In this document: positions 33,361 to 42,550 of the stretch, one piece after another
How the letters are laid out: every line of letters begins with the position of its first letter
How positions within the stretch are numbered: the first letter of the stretch is position 1
DNA from: Poriferisodalis sp965198245
GTDB taxonomy: Bacteria > Actinomycetota > Acidimicrobiia > Acidimicrobiales > Poriferisodalaceae
Assembly: GCF_965198245.1 (NCBI RefSeq)
Contig: NZ_OZ240249.1
Coordinates: 2,604,001 to 2,668,000, forward strand
DNA length: 64,000 nt
Reading direction: 5' to 3'
Notes under the pieces: model-generated
The model's input: the letters and a program-made list of their open reading frames with translations, nothing else
Told to the model about the DNA's origin: nothing
The model's database searches: none
Translations under genes and position numbers: made by a program

Positions 33361-34800
33361 CTAGCTGCGGTGCCAGCTCGCGCCGTCAGGGCCATCGGAC
33401 ACCACGATGCCCGCAGCGGCCAAGTCGGTGCGAATGCGGTCGGCGGTGTCGAAGTCGCGAGCTGCGCGCGCCGCTGCCCGATCTGCAAGCAATGCCTCGA
33501 TCTCGGCGTCGGAAGGCTCGACATCGGTGCGAACGCGGTCGCCGTCGTGTCCGCAGGTGAGACCGAGGACGCTGAGCAGATGCAGCGCCGTACGAGCCCA
33601 GCGCGCAGCCTCTCGAGGCTGTTCGGCATCGAGAGAGGCGTTCGCGCGGCGCACCAGCCGGAAGATCACATCGAGCGCGGTCGGCGTGGAGAAATCGTCG
33701 TCCATCGCCGCTGCAAACGCCGCGGCCGCTTCGACATCTAGATCGGGTGCTGCGCCGGCCTCGATTTCGGGCCGTCGCAATGTGGCCCCTACCTCCTGGG
33801 CGATGCCTGCAGCCGCGACTCGGCGCGCGAACGCATCGAGGCGGCCAACGGCGCTGCGCGCCGCCGCAAGCGCATCGGACCCCATCTCCATCGCTCGCCG
33901 GTAGTGGGTCTGCAGCACCAACAAGCGGACGGCGCGAGCCCCCGCAGCGTCTATGGCGTCAGCGAGCTGGGTGTAGTTGCCGAGTGATTTCGCCATCTTC
34001 TGGCTGCCGACGTTCACCATTGCGCTGTGTACCCAGTAACGAGCGAACGACTCGCCAACAGCAGTCACCTGCGCCCATTCGTTCTGGTGATGCGGGAAGA
34101 CCAGGTCGTCTCCTCCGCCGTGAATGTCGAAGCCGGGCCCGAGCGCGCTGAGCGACATCGCCACGCACTCGGTATGCCAGCCGGGCCGGCCCTCTCCCCA
34201 CGGAGTCGCCCAGCGCGGCTCCCCCGGTCGGGCGGCCTTCCAGAGCGCAAAGTCGAGCGGCGAGCGCTTATCGGGATCGACTTCGATACGCGCGCCGGCG
34301 TCAGCAGCGAGTTGCTCGGAGGTCCGGCCGGCCAGCTGGCCATACCCGGAGACTGAATCCACGGCGAAGTACACGCCCTTGCCGGGAATGTCATACGCAG
34401 CCCCGAGCGACCGGAGCGCGGCGATCACGTCGATCATCTGGGAGATGAAGTGCGTGGCATGAGGCCTCGAATGCGGCCGGAGCACACCGAGACGATCCAT
34501 CTGCTCGTCATATGCCGCCGTGAACTGCGTTGCGACATCGGCCTCTGAGCGATTCTCACGCTGAGCGCGCTCCACAATTCTGTCGTCGATATCGGTGACA
34601 TTCGATGCGACCGTGACATCGAACCCGGCCCACGACAGGTAGCGCCGCATCATGTCGTAGGTCAGCGCTGTGCGGCCATGGCCAAGGTGTGGCACGTCAT
34701 AGACCGTCGGACCGCAGACATACATCGAGACCTCGTCCGGCGTACGCGGGACAAAGGCGGTCTTGCGCCGCGTCATCGTGTCGAAGATCTGCAAACTCAC
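33361..34800 (-). CDS. cysS: Cysteinyl-tRNA synthetase
   Basis: Class I synthetase, 479 residues from GTG 34800. I set this start because similarity begins at LQIFDTMTRRK; the frame upstream to 34923 is unsupported. The signatures are CGPTVYDVPHLGHGRT (zinc Cys and HIGH-like HLGH), the zinc/active-site region GWHTECVAMS, HGGGDDLVFPHHQNE, and KMAKSLGNY in place of KMSKS. C-terminal helical DALR-type region to the end. MshC is also a CysS paralogue; the full-length C-terminal domain here favours CysS. Confidence 0.94.
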   Translation of the reverse strand: MSLQIFDTMTRRKTAFVPRTPDEVSMYVCGPTVYDVPHLGHGRTALTYDMMRRYLSWAGFDVTVASNVTDIDDRIVERAQRENRSEADVATQFTAAYDEQMDRLGVLRPHSRPHATHFISQMIDVIAALRSLGAAYDIPGKGVYFAVDSVSGYGQLAGRTSEQLAADAGARIEVDPDKRSPLDFALWKAARPGEPRWATPWGEGRPGWHTECVAMSLSALGPGFDIHGGGDDLVFPHHQNEWAQVTAVGESFARYWVHSAMVNVGSQKMAKSLGNYTQLADAIDAAGARAVRLLVLQTHYRRAMEMGSDALAAARSAVGRLDAFARRVAAAGIAQEVGATLRRPEIEAGAAPDLDVEAAAAFAAAMDDDFSTPTALDVIFRLVRRANASLDAEQPREAARWARTALHLLSVLGLTCGHDGDRVRTDVEPSDAEIEALLADRAAARAARDFDTADRIRTDLAAAGIVVSDGPDGASWHRS

Positions 34801-34926
34801 TGCTGCCGGGGTCCCGATCGGGGTGCAAGGGTACCGATGAGCTCTACGGCGAACCCCTGGAAATTCCCCATGAGTCCTCACAGTGCCGTCCTGTGCCACA
34901 CAACGGCGAGCAAATCCTGACACGGC

Positions 34927-37260
34927 ATGCGCTCAGGCCTCGCCATACTGGCTGTTGTGCCCACGCTCCTCTACAAGCTCGGTCGGGCGTGTGCCATCCA
35001 TCGACTCCGGACCGTCGCAGTCTGGGTCGTCTTAGCCGTCTCGCTGCTGGTTGCCAACCATGTCTACGGCGGCGAGTTCGGTCGGGGCATCGAATTGCCC
35101 GGTTCGGACAGCGAGCGCGCCCACGAGTTGCTGCGTTCAGAGTTCGGAACCGATTCCGGCACCACTGCACTGGTAGTCGTGCAAGCACCTGCAGGATCGA
35201 CGCTGGCAGATCCGCCGCAGACCGTGGCCATCGCGATGCTGCGCGCAACCCTCGCCGAGAATCCGGACGTTGCCTTTGTGGACGGGCCGCACCCGGGCGA
35301 CCTGGCGCGCCTGGTCGGGGGCACGAGCAATGACGGCTCCCGCATCATGCGCAAGCAGCCCGCTGTCAGCCCCGACGGCACCATTGGACTGATTTCGGTC
35401 AGGCTGCGCCCTGACGTCGAGACCTCATCGCATGTCACGGCACGATTGGAGGCAACGGGCGACGCTGCCATCGCAAACTTTGGTGCCGGGACCTTGCGGG
35501 TGACCTACGGCGGCGATCTCTACCGGGAGATCCGAGAACCCGAGACCGGCTTGGGCGAGGCAGTCGGACTCCTTGCCGCAGTCGTCATCCTGCTGGTGGC
35601 ATTCGGCAGCATCGTCGCGATGGGCTTGCCGATCGGCTTGGCCCTGTTCGGCATCGGCATCGGGGTCTTCGGCCTCATGGGTTTGCTGGCATTGGGCCTT
35701 CCCGTTCCCGACTGGGCGCCGAACATGGCCATGATGATCGGCCTCGGCGTCGGCATCGACTACGCCTTGTTCATCGTCACGCGTTTCCGCGAGGGTTTGG
35801 CCGACGGCCTCACCGTTCCCGATGCCGCCGGTCGCGCGAATGCCACTGCGGGCTTGGCGGTGATTGTCGCCGGCGGCACCGTCGTCATCGCCATCTTGGG
35901 CCTGATCATGTCCTGGGTGCCGTTCATGACAGCTGCCGCGGTGTCGGTCTCGGTGGTCGTGTCTTTGATGGTGGCGGCATCAATCACGGTGCTCCCCGCT
36001 CTGCTGGGGTGGGTAGGGCCACGCCTCGGCGCCCGCCGCCGGCGCAGCCGCGGACTCGGCTCGGAACGCTTCGCCAGGATTCGGAGGAGGTTGCAGTCGT
36101 GGCGTGGGGGGACCGGGGACATTCATCCCGTCTGGCACCGTTGGGGAGCGCACGTGTCGGCCCACGCCCGCGCGTACTTCGTGGGCACGCTGTCCCTGCT
36201 CATCGTGCTGTCCGCACCGGTCATATGGCTCCGGCTGGGTTTTCCCGACCAAGGCAACGACGACCCCAACAGCACGACGCGGCAGGCATACGACCTGCTC
36301 GCGGAGGGGTTCGGGCCGGGCTTCAACGGCCCGCTGATCATCGCGGCCGACACCACACGCACAACACCCGCCGAGCTGTCACAGCTGACCGCCGCTGTGG
36401 GGGCCGATCCTGGCATCGCTGCTGTAACGCCGCCGCTGTACTCGCAGGTCGGTGATGCAGCCGCCCTCACCGCATTCCCCACGACGGCACCGCAGGACGA
36501 GGCAACGGTCGAGACCCTCGAACGGCTGCGAAGCGAGCTCCTTCCGATGGTGCTGAGGGACCCTGACGCTGCCCACATTGGCGGCGCCACGGCCACCCTC
36601 GCTGATGTGTCGAAGCGTGTCACCGACCGACTGCCCTACTTCATTTCCGCAGTCGTCGTGCTGAGCTTCTTGATGCTGATCCTGGTGTTCCGGTCGCTGC
36701 TGGTCCCGCTCAAGGCAGCGATCTTGAACCTGCTGTCGATTGGCGCCGCCTACGGCGTGATGGTGGCCGTGTTCCAGTGGGGCTGGGGCCTGCGCCTGGT
36801 GGGGCTGGCCGAGCCGGTGCCAATCGTCTCATTCCTGCCGATGTTCACCTTCGCGGTGCTGTTCGGCCTGTCGATGGACTACGAGGTCTTCTTGCTGAGC
36901 CGCATCCGGGAGAACTATCTCTCCAGCGGCGACAACGCCCACAGCGTCGTCAGCGGCATCGCGAACACGGCTCGGGTCATCACGTCGGCTGCGCTGATCA
37001 TGATCTCCGTGTTCATCGGCTTTGTGAGCAACGCAGATCCCGTGCTCAAGATGATGGGGCTCAGCCTCGCGACTGCCATCGCCGTCGACGCCACCGTCAT
37101 CCGCATGGTGCTTGTGCCAGCGTCGATGAAGCTGCTGGGGGATGCGAATTGGTGGTTCCCACGATGGCTGGCAAGGCTGCCCAGCCTCCACATCGACGGC
37201 GAACGGCGCTTGCCGCCGCGTGAGTACGCCCAAGCAGCTACGGAAGCGCTGACTGGCTGA
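34927..37260 (+). CDS. MMPL/RND-family transporter
   Basis: 777-residue integral membrane protein with two similar halves. Each has one helix, a large external loop and a five-helix bundle. The Asp-Tyr pair thought to carry protons is present in both halves: GVGIDYALFIVTRFRE at about 275-290 and GLSMDYEVFLLSRIRE at about 650-665. Related MmpL proteins export lipids or small molecules in actinobacteria; the substrate here is unknown. It is divergent from cysS (126 bp apart) and its last 23 bp overlap the convergent CPBP gene. Confidence 0.93.
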   Translation: MRSGLAILAVVPTLLYKLGRACAIHRLRTVAVWVVLAVSLLVANHVYGGEFGRGIELPGSDSERAHELLRSEFGTDSGTTALVVVQAPAGSTLADPPQTVAIAMLRATLAENPDVAFVDGPHPGDLARLVGGTSNDGSRIMRKQPAVSPDGTIGLISVRLRPDVETSSHVTARLEATGDAAIANFGAGTLRVTYGGDLYREIREPETGLGEAVGLLAAVVILLVAFGSIVAMGLPIGLALFGIGIGVFGLMGLLALGLPVPDWAPNMAMMIGLGVGIDYALFIVTRFREGLADGLTVPDAAGRANATAGLAVIVAGGTVVIAILGLIMSWVPFMTAAAVSVSVVVSLMVAASITVLPALLGWVGPRLGARRRRSRGLGSERFARIRRRLQSWRGGTGDIHPVWHRWGAHVSAHARAYFVGTLSLLIVLSAPVIWLRLGFPDQGNDDPNSTTRQAYDLLAEGFGPGFNGPLIIAADTTRTTPAELSQLTAAVGADPGIAAVTPPLYSQVGDAAALTAFPTTAPQDEATVETLERLRSELLPMVLRDPDAAHIGGATATLADVSKRVTDRLPYFISAVVVLSFLMLILVFRSLLVPLKAAILNLLSIGAAYGVMVAVFQWGWGLRLVGLAEPVPIVSFLPMFTFAVLFGLSMDYEVFLLSRIRENYLSSGDNAHSVVSGIANTARVITSAALIMISVFIGFVSNADPVLKMMGLSLATAIAVDATVIRMVLVPASMKLLGDANWWFPRWLARLPSLHIDGERRLPPREYAQAATEALTG

Positions 37261-38044
37261 GGGAGCTGGTCACGCCCCAGACCGCCAGGTTGTGGAATGC
37301 GTGCAGGGCCAGGCCCGCCCACCACCCATAGCGCACTCGCGCGATGGTGAACATGAGGCCCAGCCACATCTGCGGGCTCACCACGAGCGGCGCCACGATG
37401 ATCGCGGCGACGGAGAGATTCACGTCGTAGTTGCTGAGGTGTACGAAGCCGAACGCTGCTATCGAGCACCACACCGGCCAACCCGGGTGAGATGACCACC
37501 ACCCAGCGGCGCTGTCGCGCCAGGTCGGGGGGGTCGGGGCACTCTGGTTCTCAGCGGCGTCTCGCGTCACCCCGACGATGAGCGACTGGATCCACAACAC
37601 GCCGGATGCGACCACGATGATCCCGAACACCGCAGCGACGGCGATGACCGGCCCGTCGCCTCCTGCGAAGTTCAGGACTCCGATCGCTCCCGTGGCCGCG
37701 AGCACCCCCAAGCGCAGGCGGCCGGCAAGCGGGAGCCGGAACACAAGCTCCTCGACAACCGGCGCCAGCAGCGCCACGAGCACGAATTGCTCGACGAGGG
37801 GTCGCTCGAGGAGTTCGGACTCCAGGGTGTTGTCGTAGCCCACCATTGACGCAATCAGCGAGACTGCGAGCAAGGTGATCGAGCCGCCGAGACCGATCAC
37901 GAAGAGGAGGGCAAGGCCTCCCGGCCAGCGGCCCCGAACCGCCGCGCTGCGCCAGTCTGGGCGGACGCCGAAGCGCGGGCTGATCGTGCTCCACACGCCC
38001 CCTGGCGCACCGGCGTCAGCGGGTGGAACTTCCTCGCCGCTCAA
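37238..38044 (-). CDS. CPBP-family intramembrane metalloprotease
   Basis: 268 residues with about seven to eight hydrophobic segments. The three CPBP (Abi/Rce1) motifs are present: EELVFR at about 97-102, FGFVHLSN at about 200, and LHAFHN near the C-terminus, giving the two glutamates and histidines of the active site. Start TTG 38044 overlaps the stop of the upstream HTH gene as TTGA, so the two are probably translationally coupled. Relatives process prenylated proteins, bacteriocin or membrane factors; substrate here unknown. Confidence 0.9.
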   Translation of the reverse strand: MSGEEVPPADAGAPGGVWSTISPRFGVRPDWRSAAVRGRWPGGLALLFVIGLGGSITLLAVSLIASMVGYDNTLESELLERPLVEQFVLVALLAPVVEELVFRLPLAGRLRLGVLAATGAIGVLNFAGGDGPVIAVAAVFGIIVVASGVLWIQSLIVGVTRDAAENQSAPTPPTWRDSAAGWWSSHPGWPVWCSIAAFGFVHLSNYDVNLSVAAIIVAPLVVSPQMWLGLMFTIARVRYGWWAGLALHAFHNLAVWGVTSSLSQSALP

Positions 38045-38364
38045 GCGTCGTCGGCCGTCTCGGGTACTTCGTCGAGGTCGGACAGGCGCGCTTCGGGATA
38101 GAGGTGCTCGAGACTTCCCGGCTCAACCCTGCATTGCTCCACGAAACTGTCCACATCGGAGAGTCGCAACCGGATGACACGGCCGAACCGGTACGCCGGC
38201 AGGTCGCCCCGATCAATGAAGCGATACAGCGTCCGAGTGGTGATGCCCATGCGGTTTGCAGCCTTCAGCGTGGACAGCCAGACGATTTCGTCATAGGAGG
38301 CCTGGCGCTGTTCCGGGCTCGTTGCGCCATCGTCGCCTGCCCTCGTCGGCTCCTCGGGCATCAT
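38041..38364 (-). CDS. Small excisionase/BldC-like helix-turn-helix protein
   Basis: 107 residues. ATG 38364 (or 38361) has GAGG 4-7 nt upstream. A MerR-superfamily excisionase-type HTH lies at about residues 29-75: WLSTLKAANRMGITTRTLYRFIDRGDLPAYRFGRVIRL, resembling HTH_17/BldC proteins. The C-terminal tail is acidic. It is divergent from the Tad operon, and the AT-rich palindromes between them (38475-38522) are candidate binding sites. Downstream it is coupled to the CPBP protease. Confidence 0.85.
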   Translation of the reverse strand: MMPEEPTRAGDDGATSPEQRQASYDEIVWLSTLKAANRMGITTRTLYRFIDRGDLPAYRFGRVIRLRLSDVDSFVEQCRVEPGSLEHLYPEARLSDLDEVPETADDA

Positions 38365-38474
38365 CGCACCTCGCTGTCGCTCGGCCGTTGGCGTCGTAGG
38401 GCAACCGCCAAGTTCCTCGAAAACCACGCTAGTGCGCTCGCCTCCGGGCAAAGTGCATTTCGACATCGATGATT

Positions 38475-38492
38475 GATATCGCGCGCTATATC
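38475..38492. promoter_or_regulatory. 18-bp near-palindrome upstream of the Tad operon
   Basis: GATATC-GCGCGC-TATATC matches its own reverse complement at 16 of 18 positions, inside an AT-rich gap in otherwise GC-rich DNA. Candidate operator. Confidence 0.45.
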
Positions 38493-38509
38493 GCCATATT
38501 TATTCCACA

Positions 38510-38522
38510 TATTTGGTAAATA
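38510..38522. promoter_or_regulatory. Inverted repeat TATTT-GGT-AAATA upstream of the Tad operon
   Basis: A perfect 5-bp inverted repeat around GGT in the AT-rich gap between the HTH gene and the Tad operon, 18 bp after the GATATC palindrome. Candidate regulator site. Confidence 0.4.
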
Positions 38523-38544
38523 ACGTGACGTTTCCATAATTTTC

Positions 38545-38573
38545 TTGTTGTTTCATAGCAGTTTGGCTAGGTT
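38545..38573 (+). promoter_or_regulatory. Possible promoter of the Tad operon (leaderless)
   Basis: TTGTTG and TAGGTT are separated by 17 bp and end 6 bp before GTG 38580. If correct, transcription starts at or next to the start codon, giving a leaderless mRNA; no ribosome site is present upstream of GTG 38580. Confidence 0.4.
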
Positions 38574-38579
38574 CTCGCC

Positions 38580-39287
38580 GTGCCCACCGATTCGCTGCTG
38601 CCGACCGGTCGCGAGGCCGTCCCCGCGGCCTCTCGCGCCAGCCGCCGCGCCGCACCGGCACACACTTCGATTCGGCCGCGAGTCATCGCGGGCTGCATCC
38701 TGTGCGGCGCCGCAGCACTGGGGTTGTGGTGGGCATTCGAGCAGTCGGCAGCGGCACCCGAGACCAGCTACTTCGTCGCACGGAGCCGACTTGCGCCGGG
38801 CAGCGTCATCGAGCCAACCGACGTTGCCCTCGTGCCGATCCAACTGCCGCCTGAGGTCTCCGCCACCGTCTTCGGTGACGGAGATGACGTGGTCGGCAAC
38901 CTCGTTGTCGGGGCCGTGCACGCCGGGCAATTGCTGACGCGTGGCGACGTCGGCTCGCTTGGGTTCGCAAGCGACCGACGCGAGGGTTATGCCGTCTCGG
39001 TCGAGCTCGATCGTTCCCGGGCGCTCAACGGCCTGCTCACCGCGGGCGAGCAAGTTGACGTCGTCGCCACCGATCGCGTCCCCCCGAACGGAGCAGTCGT
39101 CGTGGCGACCGGTGCCCTCGTGCTCGACGTCGACGGCCTCTCGGGCACGGAGCATCTCTCGAACACGATCACCGTCACGCTGCAGGTGCCCGAACGCGCC
39201 GCTGCCGTCTCGGTCGCTGCCGCCGCAGATGCAGGCGCTATCACCCTGATCCGGGCCTGGGGTGCCTCGAATCCCGTCGGGTCATGA
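38580..39287 (+). CDS. CpaB/RcpC-like SAF-domain pilus assembly protein
   Basis: First gene of the Tad/Flp operon, 235 residues from GTG 38580. One N-terminal membrane segment (VIAGCILCGAAALGLWWAF, about 36-54) is followed by a SAF domain (YFVARSRLAPGSVIEPTDV, then VGAVHAGQLLTRGDV), the hallmark of CpaB/RcpC. In Gram-negatives CpaB helps the secretin; no secretin gene is present here. The stop overlaps the next start as ATGA. Confidence 0.88.
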   Translation: MPTDSLLPTGREAVPAASRASRRAAPAHTSIRPRVIAGCILCGAAALGLWWAFEQSAAAPETSYFVARSRLAPGSVIEPTDVALVPIQLPPEVSATVFGDGDDVVGNLVVGAVHAGQLLTRGDVGSLGFASDRREGYAVSVELDRSRALNGLLTAGEQVDVVATDRVPPNGAVVVATGALVLDVDGLSGTEHLSNTITVTLQVPERAAAVSVAAAADAGAITLIRAWGASNPVGS

Positions 39288-40576
39288 TCGATCCAGAATC
39301 GCTCGCCGAGATTGAACGAGCGGTGTCGGAACGGGCTCGCCACGGCGGACTGGATCCTCGCGCGCCGGGTGCAGATCTCGCCATCATGGCTCTCGCCCAC
39401 GAAGAAATGCGGCGCTGGAATATCGACTTCAAGCGCGGCGTACGCAGCCATGCAGTCACCGACGCTGATCCAGTGGCGGACCGGATTCAGCGCGACCTGC
39501 TGGGCTACGGACCGCTCGAGGCGCTGCTCGCCGATGCCGACGTATGGGAGATCATGGTCAATGCCCCGCGTGAGATTTTCGTCAAGCGTCACCGCGGCCC
39601 GAGCGGCCGTCACGACGAGGTCTTCCACGACAGCGAGCACGTCCGGCGCACGCTGACGAGAATCATCGACGACGCGACTGCGTCCCATCGCAAGCTGGAT
39701 CCGAGCGAGGGACTGCAGGACGCGCAGCTGGATGATGGTGCCCGGCTTCACATTGTCCATCCCGACATCGGCCGCGGCGGCCACCTGATCTTCAACATCC
39801 GGAAGTTCACCGGAATCGCTTTCTCGAGCCTGAACGACTTGACAGCGATCGGGACGCTGACCCGCGAGATCGCCGACTTCCTGCGCACTGCTGTGCGTGC
39901 CCGGCTGTCGATCCTGTTTGCCGGCGCTCCGGGCACCGGCAAGACGACGCTGCTGGGGTGCTGCGCCGCCGAGCTCGATCCACAGCTTCGTGTCGCGACC
40001 GCCGAAGAGGTCTTCGAACTCGACATACCGCTGCCCAACGTCGCCGGTATGCAGACCCGGCCTGGGCGGACCGAGCGCGCACCTGTCGACTTGCGGCGCT
40101 TGGTTGCCGGCTTCCTGCGCATGGCGCCCGACGTGGCGATCGTGGGTGAGGTCCGCGACCGCGAGGCAGTTCCCCTGTTGCTGACGCTGTCCAGCGGGGT
40201 GACTGGCTACGCCACCATCCACGCCGGATCTGCACGCCAGGCCCTCGGACGGCTCCGGCTCATGTGCCAACTCGCGCCTGACGTGCGTGACATGCCCGTC
40301 GCAGCGATCACCCAATTGGTGGCCGAATCGATCGACATCGTGGTGTACCTGCGCCGGAACCCTTCCGGGGTGCAGGTCACCGAGATCGTGGGGGTGGAAG
40401 ATCCTGCCGGCAGCGGTGACAGCCTCTCGTTCGAGACGACGGTGCTGTACGCAATTGACCGCACCGGCCAGACGCCTGCGAGCACAGGAAACGTGCCACG
40501 GCGGGTGGCGTCGCACATCGAATCCGCGGGATTTGAGATGCCAGGCCCTCGCGCACCCGCGGACGCAGCTCAGTGA
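39284..40576 (+). CDS. cpaF: Tad pilus motor ATPase CpaF (TadA)
   Basis: Secretion ATPase that powers Flp pilus assembly, 430 residues. The N-terminal region leads to LLGYGPLEALLADADVWEIMVN, the typical CpaF entry. Walker A GAPGTGKTT is at about 214-222, the Asp/Glu box and Walker B (VAIVGEVRD) at about 284-292, and the His box TGYATIHAGS follows. Start and stop overlap neighbouring genes by 4 bp on each side (ATGA, GTGA), so the operon is translationally coupled. Confidence 0.96.
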   Translation: MIDPESLAEIERAVSERARHGGLDPRAPGADLAIMALAHEEMRRWNIDFKRGVRSHAVTDADPVADRIQRDLLGYGPLEALLADADVWEIMVNAPREIFVKRHRGPSGRHDEVFHDSEHVRRTLTRIIDDATASHRKLDPSEGLQDAQLDDGARLHIVHPDIGRGGHLIFNIRKFTGIAFSSLNDLTAIGTLTREIADFLRTAVRARLSILFAGAPGTGKTTLLGCCAAELDPQLRVATAEEVFELDIPLPNVAGMQTRPGRTERAPVDLRRLVAGFLRMAPDVAIVGEVRDREAVPLLLTLSSGVTGYATIHAGSARQALGRLRLMCQLAPDVRDMPVAAITQLVAESIDIVVYLRRNPSGVQVTEIVGVEDPAGSGDSLSFETTVLYAIDRTGQTPASTGNVPRRVASHIESAGFEMPGPRAPADAAQ

Positions 40577-41430
40577 CCGGTCTCGTGTTTACGATCGCCG
40601 GCGCGCTGGGCGTCGGGCTGCTGGCGATCAAGAAGGGCGACGTACCGCTCGCCCCACGATGGTTACCCAAGATGGTGCGCCCGACGGGATTGGCATCTCG
40701 AAGATCATCAGATCACCTGCTCCGCAGCGTGCTGGGTGCGGTCGCGGCAGCCGTTGCCGGATGGACGGGTGCCTGGATCCTCTTCGGCGGGCTCGTCGCA
40801 CCTGCACTTGTCGCAGCATTCGGTGCTGCCATCCCCCCGAGTGCAGCTTCGCGACGGCGCCTACACCGTGTCGCTAACGCCCGGCAGGCTTGGCCTCGAC
40901 TCTTGGCAGAGATTCGCGTCCTCGTAGCCAACCGGGGATTGTCGATCCCTTCCGCGTTGTTCGCTGCGGGAGCTCAAGCCCCCACAGAAATGCGAACGGC
41001 GTTCTCCGAAGCAGCACGCACATGGGCGTTGAGCACCGATTTCGAAGCCTCGTTGCGTGTGCTCAAGACATGGCTGGCGGACCCGACAGCGGACGCCATC
41101 TGCGAGACATTGCTGGCCGCGCACCAGGTCGGCGGAGTACGGCTCGACACCCGCCTGCGCGCACTGGCCGAGGCTGCACATTCCGAGGCTGCTGCCCGCG
41201 AGGACGCTCGCGCCAAACAGGCCGGAGCGCGGTTTGCCCGCAGCTTCGTCGCAGTGGTGCCGGCATTCATGGCCGTGATCGGCTTGAGCATCGGACGCGG
41301 TCGACAGGCCTACGAGGCGTCGGACGGCCAATTGCTCGTGGCACTCAGTGTGCTCGCCGTAGTCGGCTGCTGGTTGTGGGCGGGGCGGATCATGGCAGTC
41401 CCGTTGCGGAAACGGGTATTTGGCCAATGA
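40573..41430 (+). CDS. tadB: TadB-like pilus inner-membrane protein
   Basis: 285 residues from GTG 40573 (GTGA overlap with cpaF). Type II secretion F-like domain: N-terminal hydrophobic segments at about 1-20 and 52-80, a cytoplasmic helical region (RLLAEIRVLVANRGLSIPSALF, then LLAAHQVGG), and two C-terminal membrane segments. Platform protein for the CpaF motor, paired with the TadC-like protein encoded next. Confidence 0.9.
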   Translation: MTGLVFTIAGALGVGLLAIKKGDVPLAPRWLPKMVRPTGLASRRSSDHLLRSVLGAVAAAVAGWTGAWILFGGLVAPALVAAFGAAIPPSAASRRRLHRVANARQAWPRLLAEIRVLVANRGLSIPSALFAAGAQAPTEMRTAFSEAARTWALSTDFEASLRVLKTWLADPTADAICETLLAAHQVGGVRLDTRLRALAEAAHSEAAAREDARAKQAGARFARSFVAVVPAFMAVIGLSIGRGRQAYEASDGQLLVALSVLAVVGCWLWAGRIMAVPLRKRVFGQ

Positions 41431-41437
41431 GCCTCCA

Positions 41438-42163
41438 ATGAGCAGCGCCGCGAGATCCGGAGGGCGCATCGCGACGCTGCTGGACTCCGATACCGAACTC
41501 CGCGCCCGGCTTTCTCAGGCCGGCATTGCCCAATCCCCGTCTGAGTTTCGTACACGGCAGTACGTGATCTGCGGTGCCGTGCTCATTGCATCAGTGGCTG
41601 CACTCAGCACCATCGGCGCGAGGCCGTTGCTGGGATTCGCCGGGGCGCTAGCCGCGGCCGCTGCGACATATGGCACGTTTGAGCACCACCTCGGGAGATC
41701 GGTTGCCCACCGGCGCACACAGATCATCGAGGAGCTGCCGGTCGTCGCCGAGCAGATCGGCATGCTGCTTGCCAGCGGCATGTCGCTGACCAGCGCCCTC
41801 GAAGCAGCGGCACGGCGCGGGCAGGGGATCTGCGCCGCGGGACTGGAACGCGTCAGCACCCACGTCTCGGGAGGAATCGCGGTTGAGGTGGCACTGGCCG
41901 AGTGGGCCGACGACGCTGGCTCGGCGGAGATTCGAAGATTCGTCGGCGTGCTCACCCTGCACGAGGAAACGACCGACATCGCGGCGCTGGTATCCGACGA
42001 GGCCCGCTCAGCCCGCATGGAGGCCCACCGGCGCCTCATCGCCCACATCGAACGTCGCAACGAGCAGGTGTGGATTCCCGTCACCGTCGCCGCGCTGGTG
42101 CCGGGATCTGTCCTGCTGGCGATCCCGTTCAGCGACGCCCTCAGCAGCTTTGCGGCGCTATGA
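41438..42163 (+). CDS. tadC: TadC-like pilus inner-membrane protein
   Basis: 241 residues from ATG 41438, 7 bp after tadB (TTG 41420 is also in frame). A second T2SS-F-like protein with hydrophobic segments at about 40-75, the helical motif ELPVVAEQIGMLLASGMSLTSALEAAARRG, and a C-terminal membrane segment. Forms the platform with TadB. Confidence 0.9.
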   Translation: MSSAARSGGRIATLLDSDTELRARLSQAGIAQSPSEFRTRQYVICGAVLIASVAALSTIGARPLLGFAGALAAAAATYGTFEHHLGRSVAHRRTQIIEELPVVAEQIGMLLASGMSLTSALEAAARRGQGICAAGLERVSTHVSGGIAVEVALAEWADDAGSAEIRRFVGVLTLHEETTDIAALVSDEARSARMEAHRRLIAHIERRNEQVWIPVTVAALVPGSVLLAIPFSDALSSFAAL

Positions 42164-42238
42164 GCCGCCGGTCAGCGCCAGCGAAGCCGGGCGAACCCTC
42201 CCAAGGACATGACCGGCATTTATCGAAAGGACAACCCC

Positions 42239-42550
42239 GTGTACCTCAACACCTTGACCGCTATGTTCGAAACCGCCCTCGCAGTGACGTTCGATGCCTC
42301 CGTCGCTGCGCTCAGCGCGGTTTGCGCCAGTGCTGGCATCGTGACACTGGACCGATGGCAGAACCCGGCGATGTTCTGGGCCGCACGCGGCTCCTCCGGG
42401 CGAAACGAATGTGGCGAAGGAGTCATTTCAGCGGCCATCGCCGTGCTGATCATCGCCTCGCTCGGCGCCCTCATGTGGGTTGGCTTCAAGGCACTGTGGG
42501 AAAACGCGGAGGAGACAACGAATTCTGAAATCGCAAAGATCGGCAAGTGA
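42239..42550 (+). CDS. Small pilin-like membrane protein of the Tad locus
   Basis: 103 residues. I prefer GTG 42239 (AAGG 9 nt upstream) over ATG 42209. It has one internal hydrophobic segment (VISAAIAVLIIASLGALMWVGF, about 66-87) preceded by ECGEG and followed by a short acidic tail, which looks like the hydrophobic stem of Flp-type pilins. It sits where flp is expected, between tadC and the TadE-like genes. The canonical Gly then Glu at +5 and Tyr is not present, so the processing site is unclear. Candidate major or minor pilin. Confidence 0.7.
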   Translation: MYLNTLTAMFETALAVTFDASVAALSAVCASAGIVTLDRWQNPAMFWAARGSSGRNECGEGVISAAIAVLIIASLGALMWVGFKALWENAEETTNSEIAKIGK

